Part shown: positions 47,601 through 59,600 of the stretch, piece after piece | How the letters are laid out: each line of letters begins with the position of its first letter | How positions within the stretch are numbered: position 1 is the first letter of the stretch | Notes under the pieces: model-generated | Told to the model about the DNA's origin: nothing | Databases searched by the model: none | Seen by the model: the letters and a program-made list of their open reading frames with translations, nothing else | NCBI GenBank assembly: GCA_916613615.1 | Contig: OU744730.1 | Span: forward strand, 7,584,406 to 7,648,405 | Length of the DNA: 64,000 bases | Direction of reading: 5' to 3' | DNA from: Steromphala cineraria | Taxonomy: Eukaryota > Mollusca > Gastropoda > Trochida > Trochidae | Made by a program: the position numbers and the translations under genes

Positions 47601-50600
47601 TGGTAACAGATAAGTATTATAAGTTGCCTGCAATCATGATCGCCCTAGAGAGGGTAACAGTAGGATGATATCATTGGTAACAGATAAGTATTAGAACTTG
47701 CCTGCAATCATGATCGCCCTAGAGAGGGTAACAGATGGATGATATCATTCATATAAGTGTAGATTGTAAGGATAAGTATTTACCTGCACTCATGATCGCC
47801 CCAGAGAGGGTAACAGATAAATCCACCAGGGGGACAGCTCACACCTGTGCAATCGTCTCGCTCACACCCCTCGACAACGTTAAGGATCTTTGACACAGCT
47901 GCTGCGGTGCTTTTGGATTCCTCGGACGTTTTCATTGGGAACCATTCATTGTCCATTCGGATATCTCGCACACAAGCTGTAAGAAACAGAGTTGCAGCTG
48001 TTAGAACAACCAATGGTCAAAAAGAGAGGGAAACATAGTTTTATGATTGATGATCGATAAAATGGGTGAAAATAGATTCATAAATACTTAAATGTTAGAG
48101 ATTTTTCAATTTACACTTCTTAACTTTGACTATATTGGGACCAAGCTGTTGGCTTAATCAACAACTTTCAACAAGGTCAAGACCTATATCAACAACTTCT
48201 ACAGACTTTCAACAAGGTCAAGACCTATATCAACAACTTCTACGTACTTTCAACTAGGTCAAGACCTATATCAACAACTTCTACAGACTTTCAACAAGGT
48301 CAAGACCTATATCAACAACTTCTACGTACTTTCAACAAGGTCAAGACCTATATCAACAACTTCTACAGACTTTCAACAAGGTCAAGACCTATATCAACAA
48401 CTTCTACGTACTTTCGACTAGATCAAGGGCCAGATCAGGAACTGTGTCTGCAAAGGACACCTGCGCTCCAGCGAATACGGTATTGTCAATCATCATTTCG
48501 TCCTTATCTGCGGGCTGTCCGTATGTAAAGTTGAAGTTAGGACCTTCACCGTTATCCATCGAAAGGACAAACTCTCTGCCCGTTCTTTCAAGTTTGGCTG
48601 TGTGCCACGCCCCGTTATTAACTTTCCTGTTGTAAAGCTCCAGAGTTCGGAATCCATTGCCAAGGTTGTATGTCAGCGTGAGGCGACCCTCTTCAATCTT
48701 TTAACAAAGGGTAAAAAGTATTTGAAAATAATGAAAAAATATGAAACCTCTAACTCCTAAGCTTTCCATTTTTTAAAAATAATGGATTCAATTTGAACAA
48801 GGAAAACAGAGAATGTTGTGTTGGAGAAACAAGGGAGCAATACTAGAATTTCTATGATTGATATTATATATTTATATATATTTATATATGTTTACATATT
48901 ATACAAACAGATTGATTAATCCTTATAAGAATAAAGTAGAATACATCGACTAACAATATTTTACATAATATTTTTAAAATTTAAGACTTTAAAGTGGGAC
49001 AAAAGTGGTTGTGTATATACAGTTGTTGATGAGAGATGTATCATCCTCTAAATAATTATTTACACACCTTGAGAGTGACGACCATCTCGCTGTTGGTGGA
49101 GACCGTCCACAGGACACCTGTGGGGTCACGTGTCCTGAACATAATGTGCATCTTGAGTTTACGAGAGTTGACCGTGTTGAAGAATGAATCTTTGAGTCTC
49201 CATTGGATAAAACTGTCTTCTTCAAGGTCCATTGTTGTTGCCTCTGTTGATACAAGGAAATACATTAATAGAGAATTGATCCAGAGGTCAAACTTGTAAT
49301 AATATATGCAGATGGAAGGTTGTGGTCTCTGGTGATATATAGCGATACATTAATAGAGAATTGATCCAGGGGTCAAACTTGTAATAATATATGCAGATGG
49401 AAGGTTGTGGTCTCTGGTGATATATAGCGATACATTAATAGAGAATTGATCCAGGGGTCAAACTTGTAATAATATATGCAGATGAAAGCTTATGGTCTCA
49501 GTTGATATATAGCGATACATTAATAGAGAATTGATCCAGGGGTCAAACTTGTAATAATATATGCAGATGAAAGCTTATGGTCTCAGTTGATATATAGCGA
49601 TACATTAATAGAGAATTGATCCAGGGGTCAAACTTGTAATAATATATGCAGATGGAAGGTTGTGGTCTCTGGTGATATATAGCGATACATTAATAGAGAA
49701 TTGATCCAGGGGTCAAACTTGTAATAATATATGCAGATGGAAGGTTGTGGTCTCTGGTGATATATAGCGATACATTAATAGAGAATTGATCCAGGGGTCA
49801 AACTTGTAATAATATATGCAGATGGAAGGTTGTGGTCTCAGTTGATATATAGCGATACATTAATAGAGAATTGATCCAGGGGTCAAACTTGTAATAATAT
49901 ATGCAGATGAAAGCTTATGGTCTCAGTTGATATATAGCGATACATTAATAGAGAATTGATCCAGGGGTCAAACTTGTAATAATATATGCAGATGAAAGCT
50001 TATGGTCTCAGTTGATATATAGCGTTACATTAATAGAGAATTGATCCAGGGGTCAAACTTGTAATAATATATGCAGATGGAAGGTTGTGGTCTCTGGTGA
50101 TCTGATATATAGCGATACATTAATAGAGAATTGATCCAGGGGTCAAACTTGTAATAATATATGCAGATGAAAGCTTATGGTCTCAGTTGATATATAGCGA
50201 TACATTAATAGAGAATTGATCCAGGGGTCAAACTTGTAATAATATATGCAGATGAAAGCTCATGGTCTCAGTTGATATATAGCGATACATTAATAGAGAA
50301 TTGATCCAGGGGTCAAACTTGTAATAATATATGCAGATGGAAGGTTGTGGTCTCTGGTGATATATAGCGATACATTAATAGAGAATTGATCCAGGGGTCA
50401 AACTTGTAATAATATATGCAGATGGAAGGTTGTGGTCTCAGTTGATATATAGCGATACATTAATAGAGAATTGATCCAGGGGTCAAACTTGTAATAATAT
50501 ATGCAGATGGAAGGTTGTGGTCTCTGGTGATCTGATATATAGCGATACATTAATAGAGAATTGATCCAGGGGTCAATCTACATTGAAATGTCACATACCT

Positions 50601-53600
50601 TCAATGAAGAAACTGACAAATTCATAAAACTCCTCCTTTTTGATGGATCAAAAATAAGAGACTTAATTCAAATTGAGGAGAATCCTATACCGTTTTAAAA
50701 TATGTGAAGTTATTCAATGAAGTGTAAGAGAGTTCATATAGAGCAATATTCAATAATAAAAACATGGGTGTTTCAAAAAGATTGTGAAGAGTCTACGTGT
50801 CGAGAAACATGCTTGACCCATTATAAAATATGAAAGTTTTTTTCAAAATCTTTACCTTCTCTACACTTCTCTCCGAACCAGCCAGGCTTGCATACACAGG
50901 AGGCTGTGTCGGGCTGCCATGTCGACTCACAGATTCCGTTGTCTCCACACACAGGACCCGAGATGCTGTTCTCTCCACAGATCTGTTCCTCCCGGGAACA
51001 TTGGTTCTCTCCGGAAGGTTGGCCTGGGTCGACGGCACCACGAACCGTCAGGTCGTACAGCTGGAAATAATACAAATGCATGTGGCTCAGATTTCTTTGA
51101 ACTTTAGGCATAACTATCGGGTTGAATGAAAATATGGTTCAGGATTCATCAAATCTTACACAAAAACTGCTAAAAATAATGAAAAAAAAGGCTCTGTAGT
51201 TGCTAAATTATACACATAAACCATAAGGGCATACAGCAAGGATCAATAGAAAATGCGGCCCAGAATTCTTTGAATTGGCTGGCTGTATTGTTTGCTGTTG
51301 CTCACCTTTCCGTTATGCATAAGATGCTTGACACATCCATCAAACTTGGTAGGCATGATTCCCTGGGGGAAGTTAGGCTGAGAGAATCTTCCTCCAAGCT
51401 GCAGCAGCGTGTTGACGTTCAGGAACTTGTTGTCGTTGGGCGTTGTTGCAGTTTTACGACACATTGAGTCATCTTGTACAACTTCCATAGGTCCCAGCTC
51501 AGCCTTCTCGCAGTGGTCGATGATCAACTCAACTTCCTAATGATAATAATGATAATAATGATGTTGATCATCATGGTAATGATAATTACTTTTCATAATC
51601 CTCATTGTATATAGAAGATGGAAAATAATTGTATACCCATGGAATCTGTAAGTCACACTTCTAGATGTTCTAACCTGATTATGCTAAGATTCAAGGAAGC
51701 CAACCTCTTAGTATCTTAGTTATTTGGTATAATGTTACCAGGCATTGAATCCTCGCAATGCAGACATTTTCCAGAACCTTCTTAATTTCATCATTCAAAT
51801 GCAGTTTGCATTATTAAAAAAGAAAAATCATTTAGAAAAGGAGCAAATTAGTTTGCCAAAGACACTGACCCTTCCGTTCCTGAGAATATCAATCCTGTGC
51901 CACTTCCCGTCACTCAGTTTCTGGACCTTGGCAACTCCGTGAGAATTCCGACCATCAACGTAGAGTTCCACCTCCCCACTACCATGATTGATCCTCAACC
52001 TAGGGTAGCCGCTATCCAACTCAAGAGAGATGAAGTCAGTAGGATCCTCGGATCCAGCGGGTCGGTCCGCAGTCGGTCCATTGTACAGGATGAGACCATT
52101 CTCCTGTCCTGTGATGAAGTAGATGCTGGTTCGACTACTCTCACACTGTTCCAGGGGGTCGTACAAGGCGACACTGTTTCCGTCAAAGGAGTGGTGTGTG
52201 CCTTGACATCGTGGTCCTTTAAACCCTGGCAGGCAGTTGCAGCTGTAAGAAGAAAGAAAATTTCAGAAATTAATTGTGATGAACCCCTATACTCAGTGTA
52301 TAAAATAAATTTGAAACCTAGCCTGTCCTGAAAATTAATTGGTCAATTCCTAAGGGGAAAATAAAGAAAAAATTTGAAAAGTTACCAGTCCTGACCAAAA
52401 ATGGACCAGTCCTGGCAAAAAGTAGTCAGTCAAGGACAGGCGGACGGGCTATATTTTAAACACTGCTATACTCTTGAAAAAATTCCTGATTTGGGTTAAT
52501 ATTTATGTTTGTATGAAAATACAAGATCGGGTATTAAGAACAGAGTACAATTCCAACCATTCAGTAAAATTTCCAGTAGAAAGAGTATAAGGTACAACAT
52601 TTGCCATCCTCAAGATTTATAATAAAAATATCTCTTGTAATTGTAGGTAGAATACTGTACTAAGAACAGGATATGATTCACTTCATCAATCTAAGTTTAT
52701 CTACACAAGTGTAGTTCCAGGACTCACTGAAGCTCCCCCCAATCATCCTGACTGCAGGTGCCCCCGTTGTAACAGTAATCTGCGGAACACTTGTCAGTCT
52801 GTGGGTAGAAGTCCGAGCGACATCCTTCCGTTGCCTGGACAAACATCTCAACCCCAACAAACGATGTTCCGTTGCTGTTGACAAGGGCCGGTTTCTCTGT
52901 CACATTGAGGAAATTGTAGCATCCTCCCTCAAATTTCTCGTCCGCACATTCATCGATGGGAATCATCTCGACGTTGACACCTACTTCGTTTTCCATCTGT
53001 CCACAAAAACAATTTGAGTAAGTTGGTGCTTGAAAGAATGTTTTTCAACAGTTTGAAATAGTAGGATAGAAATGAATATTAATACCCCATACAAAACTTA
53101 AATTTCTGTGAGCATGAGGTATTCAAAATAGAAGAATATGTAAGCATATGAATACCAAATTACAAAAACTTAAATTTCTATGAGCATGTGCAATACAAAG
53201 AATGCTGGGAGGAGAGAACAAAATAAGAGCAATTGGTGCATAAAATTGGCCATGAAGAATAATCAGCGTATGATTACGGTCCCCTATCACAAAGGATCCT
53301 TTACTAAGGTTAACCTTAACTCCCACTCTTTAACATTGCACGAAGGCTACTTAAGGACTTATGGTCACATTAAAGCTTTGTGAAAGAAGGCCCTGATCTA
53401 TAAGCATGCCAATTGTTAATGCCAATGATGCTTAGATTTTTACCTCTCCTCTGTTGAGGGCCACAATAGAGTTCATCTTGCTGGCAGGATAGTAGGGGGA
53501 GCCGTGAGCCGAGTAGCGCACGTCCGTGAATTCTCCTTTATTCTGCACGCTGAGAACGTCCACATTCTCTTCAGGCACCTTCAGCATGTTCGCTAGGAAC

Positions 53601-56600
53601 GTGCGGAACTTGTCGTACTTGCTTGGCTTGTACGCTGTGATATCACCGCCCGCGATCTTTTCTCGAATAACAAACTCTTCCGCTGTTACTCCTGTTGACA
53701 AGAAATAGAAATACATTAAAATTTGATTTAAAGTTGTGATTATGTAACATTTACATTGCTTGTGAGGAAACTGCCTTTTAAAAATACTGAACACTATGTC
53801 ACTTGATTCGGCTAGTACAATATCATTACAGATAAAGACTGAAATGTTGTTGTCCTAGCCGAATCAAGCGACATAGTGTTCATTTTTTTTAAAAGGCAGT
53901 TTTATCGACAAATAAACTGACAAATAAATGATGATTTATGTTTGCATGTTCTTCTTTAATTCTTATAATCAAAGATTTGTTACAAGGTTTCAGTTAAAAA
54001 AAAAAAATCCAGCCATGACGGTTGTAGCCTATTCACTTAACCATAGCTTTCATCTAGGCATGGTGGTTGTGTAGTTAAACTGTTGATTCGGTCAATATTG
54101 GTAAAAGGTGTCTGACTAAGGATATTGATTAATCCTGCGGGAGGCTCAACTAAAAATAACAAGAAATTCCAATTTTAGAAAAAGTGAAACATTAAGTCGT
54201 AATATTTTCTAAGTGGCATGTTTTTCACAATCGAGCAGAAGTCACCAAACATCCTTTCAGATTTCTTCATATTTCAACCTAAAAGTAAAACACCAGCAAA
54301 TTTTAATTTGAACTACAAGGCTTGTAGTCAACTGAGGTCAATATCACCTTTGGTCGGACTTGGGGTCACTGGGGTCAAGTAAATATCACTTTCTGTTGAC
54401 TGTCATGTGACCACTTCTCGGCCATTCTGATTGCCGGTAAATTATGTTCACAAAATAATAAATATTAATTTGAACTTTCTGGCTTGTAGGGATAAAAAGA
54501 TAAACTCTCATTTTAGCAGAAAAAGGGGCAGTAATTCTTGTAGAAAAACCATCACAAGCTTAGAGCTTACCCTTCAATCTGACAGCGCCTGAACTGAAGA
54601 CAGCTTCCTCTGAAATATCCTTGACAGTGACAGTGACTGTGCACTCAACTTCAACGTTCCAGGTGGAGTCAAATACGTTCACCGTGAATGTGTGTGCCTT
54701 GTCACTTGGCACGCCTTTCAGCATGGTGATCATGCCAGAATCAGTGTCAACACTATGAAATAAATTTATATAGGTTTAAGGTTGTTAGGTCTTTAAAGTA
54801 ATTTGGCAGGCGAACATTTGTTTTGGAGGAATCAGAAAGAATGTCTTATATTTTTAAGAAAGTAAGTCACAATTAACAAAAATTGGCTGAAATAAATCTT
54901 TTAAAAAAAAAAACTTTTTAAAAAAAAAACTTTTTATATTCCTCTAAAAACTGTTACCCAAATTATATTTGTCACGAAGAAACAACATTTTGTTTACGTT
55001 TACAACCAAGCATGAAAGAAGCAAGCCGATCAGTTTTAGAAGGTCAACAGCTTACTAGCTTACCCAATTGACATGAAAGTAAGATAAATATATTTATGAT
55101 TCTTTCTACGGAATATGGTATGACATATTGATGTTGACCAAAGTCACCCGAACACTGCCACAAAGATGGTACATCACATCAAACAGAATGCAACTTATGA
55201 AAGTATAATTTGAGTCATTTTTCCCATTTGAGCTAGATAATGACTTAGTACAATGTATGTGTTACAGTCCTCCTAATGATGAATGCTTACGTGAAATATT
55301 TGGCCATGTACTCTGGTCCAGTGAACTTGAATGTTTTATCAACAACATCCCAATCATCAGGATCCTGGGCATACACTGTTCCGATCTCGAGGGGTCCGAA
55401 CATACCTTGAGAACAAACAATCATATGAATAAATCATTATTGACTTTAAGATTGTGGTACATAAGTGAGTGAGTGAGTTATTGTTTTTACGCCGCTTGAG
55501 CAATATTATAGCCATTAGCGGCGTGTGATACATAAGAAACCACACTACACCACAGAACAATCTTAGCTTAGACTTACTGAAATGTATCATGATGGATTTA
55601 TCGACTTACCCTCAACATTTGACTTACCCTTATAGTCATAATCGATCACTTGACTTGCCCTCATAGTCATGGTTGATCTTTTTCTTTTGAATAGTCATGA
55701 TGGATTTATCGTCTTACCCTCATAGTCTATTGACTCTGTCTAATGACTATTTGACTAATCATGTGACCAGTCATGTGACGTAGCAACAGGGGTCGCTACC
55801 TTCAGTCTTGCTCAGTGTACAAAGTTTGGTATTTTACAGAGTTATCTTGATATATTATTCAGTAATTCTTGGTTGAAATTCAAATAAAATTTTGTACAAG
55901 AATTTATTTTTAATGTCATGACTGATTAATTGACTTACCCTTATAGTCATAATCGATCACTTGACTTACCCTCATAGTCATGGTTGATCATTTGATAACC
56001 TAATAGTCATGACTGATTAATTGACTAATCATTACAGTAATCATCCATTATTTTACCTACCCTTATAGTCATAAACAAAGATGTCTTGGTGGCCAGGCTT
56101 CTGTACATGATCGTTGATGTCCCCGATTTCGATGGTGAGAGTGTTAGTACCAGTCTGGGAGCGGTTGTCTCCCTTGCCTCTCATGTCCCACATGACAATG
56201 GGCATGTAGTAGAACTTGGTCTCTTCTCGATCAAACACCTTCTTTGTAGTGACTCTAGCCGACCCTTCTCCACCTGGAAGACATAGGGTCAAAATCAGAG
56301 ACTTTTATCGATTACATGGCTATTGGCAAGTTATAGAACTTAAACCTTAAACAAAGCAAAGGATAAAATCATACATGCCTTCAATGGCTATAGGATCAAA
56401 TCTGGGAAGATAGTGACCATTATCAAGTCATAGATGTTCTACATGGCTATGGGTGAGTAATAAACTAAAAACAATACATAGGATCAAAATCAGAGACTTT
56501 TATCGACTTGCATGGCCATTGGCCCTCAACCCCCATAATAAACCATTACATCAAAACTTAAGGCATTTCCAAGCTGAAATAAGACCAGTTTCAAAACTTC

Positions 56601-59600
56601 ACCTTCTACAAAACCTATCTTTATCAATCTTAAAGGTAGTCTTTATGAAATGTTATCTTCCTTTGAGTGTTTAAACTTTTTGACATCACACAATCATTTC
56701 AGTTAAGAAACAAGCTTCATTTAATTTCAGAACTGCAGTAGACTAAAATATAGTCCCCAAAAATAAGTTGTTGACTAAATAGAAAATATTAATATCTATT
56801 CAAAATCAAAATCAAAAGGAGCCCAGAGCAATACTTAAAACCTGCAGCTGAGGTACCTAGACTTGCCAACATTTGTTAGACTTAAGAAGGCTCCTATAAT
56901 TATTTTTGCTTAAGGTTTTGGATAACAGACTTGTCAGACTAAAAATTTGATCAATATCACTACTCTTGCTTGATGTACAACAATCTTCTAGGGAAAACTT
57001 ACTGCTAATGAACTGTAGGTCGAAATCTTCACAAGTAGGATTCTTGGGACACGGACACGTTGTGCCCCCGTCACAAAGCGGCTCCTTGAATCCGAACGGA
57101 GCTCCAAAAGGATCATTGTCCTTGTCAATAGCATTTATAATCTGAACGAGTTCGTTGATGTTTTCAGCATCTTCCATTACAATTGGCCGATAATCCTTTG
57201 CAAATATCGGATAGTTGTCGTTGACATCCAAAACATTGATGGTCAGTGTAGCAGTTCCGGTTTGGGCTGGGTCACCTGGTGCAAAACATAATTTAGGTAA
57301 ATAAACAAACAAGTAACTGATTATTGTACGTCAACGCTAAATGTATTTTTTGGATTGTGTCAAAAAATCTTATTACACAAACCAATCATCCATAGTATGA
57401 AAACAAATTCACATAAAGTCCAATGGCAGCCATTTTTGTGTAAGAAAAAGGAATCACATGGCTGAACTTTACATTATATATTGGATTTGTTGCTGCTTCA
57501 TTTAGTATAAACACATTGTCTTTCAACTTGAACCGTTTATTTTCATTTTCCTGACAGCACCAAATATTCCCCTAAAACGTGCTACTACCCCTTTAAATGG
57601 TTTCAACAATATTATAAACATGTTCATAACTTTTTGATAGAAAACAAATTACCCCTAATAATATTTGCTTTTTTTTTCAAAGAATGAAAATGATTTTTGA
57701 TAAAAAAGGGAGTTGTTTTAATGTTCACAGCATCACAGTGGAGCAGCATGAAATTCGAATGTCAATATTTCACAACCACACTTAAAGATCAGAGCTAATC
57801 TAGCTATCAAACATTTCACAGAAAATAATCAGGAATTAATTAGGGTTTAACACAAGGAAATCAAGTAACTCCTACCTTTATCAATAGCTAGGATATGTAC
57901 GTTGTGGTGATCCTGAGTCTCTCGGTCCATCATCTTCCTGATAGTCACGTTCCCGTTCTGGTCCACACTGAACAATCGGCCCTGGTCAGTCTTTCTGTCA
58001 ATCGTGTACCTGGCGAGGTTAGGAAATCAGATATTTATTTCTTATTTAACAATACTAAATTTACATAAATTATCATACGTAGATCAGGCTACTCTGATTA
58101 GTCAATCGTGTACCTGGCGAAGTTAGGAAATCAGATATTTATTTGTTATTTAACAATACTAAATTTACATAAATTATCATACATAGATCAGGATACTCTG
58201 ATTAGTCAATCGTGTACCTGGCAAAGTTAGGAAATCAGATATTTATTTGTTATTTAACAATACTAAATTTCCATAAATTATCATACGTAGATCAGGCTAC
58301 TCTGATTAGTCAATCGTGTACCTGGGAAATAAATAGAATTCAGATTTATTTGGAATTCAACAATCATAAATTATACATGAATTATCCATAGATAACCTAG
58401 TAAGTCATTCGGTCAATCATCTACTTGGCGGAGGAAATTTTCACTGGAGTAATTTCAACAGGATCTAAATGCTACATAAATTACAATATGAAAAACGTTA
58501 CACAAAAATGCCGTTCAAATCATTGTAAAAATTCATATAGATCAAGAAAACCTTACTCAAAGATGGCATTCATTCCGCTGTCCTTATCACTGGCTGAGAA
58601 GTGGGCCAATAGAGTTCCAACCGGAGCAGATTCGTATTCAGAGACTTCGACCCTGGATTTGACAAACTCTGGAGCATTGTCGTTGAAGTCAGTGACAGTC
58701 ACCTCTACGTAAGCTACGGCTGTGTGGCTTGGTTCAGGGTCCTGTACAACTACTGTCAGGTTGAAGAAGCGTTGCGCTGGGTTCTCATAGTCCACGGACT
58801 GAAAGATGAGTAACAGTAAAATTTTAGGAAAAGAAACTTGAGTTTGGATGAATTTGGGAATAGGGAAAGTTTGGGTGTTTGATAATCAAGATTAATTGGA
58901 GGTGATATGAATTGGGATAGAAGGTTTTGAGATTTGAGGTTTTGGGTTGAGATGATTTGATAGTTGAATTAAGAGAGCCAAGATAGTTTGTGAGCTGATA
59001 TAATTGGGGAGCTGAGATGAGATGATTTGATAGTTGAACTAAGAGAGCCAAGATAGTTTGTGAGCTGATATAATTGGGGAGCTGAGATGAGATGATTTGA
59101 TAGTTGAACTAAGAGAGCCAAGATAGTTTGTGAGCTGATATAATTGGGGAGCTGAGATGAGATGATTTGATAGTTGAACTAAGAGAGCCAAGATAGTTTG
59201 TGAGCTGATATAATTGGGGAGCTGAGATGAGATGATTTGATAGTTGAACTAAGAGAGCCAAGATAGTTTGTGAGCTGATATAATTGGGGAGCTGAGATGA
59301 GATGATTTGATAGTTGAACTAAGAGAGCCAAGATAGTTTGTGAGCTGATATAATTGGGGAGCTGAGATGAGATGATTTGATAGTTGAACTAAGAGAGCCA
59401 AGATAGTTTGTGAGCTGATATAATTGGGGAGCTGAGATGAGATGATTTGATAGTTGAACTAAGAGAGCCAAGATAGTTTGTGAGCTGATATAATTGGGGA
59501 GCTGAGATGAGATGATTTGATAGTTGAACTAAGAGAGCCAAGATAGTTTGTGAGCTGATATAATTGGGGAGCTGAGATGAGATGATTTGATAGTTGAACT

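Noticed and set aside
51537..51600. A sixth junction-derived repeat at exon 12
   Set aside because: The TGATAA microsatellite adjoins the acceptor, but I see no copied exon bases in the same orientation; the 'gttgatcatc' similarity is inverted and short.
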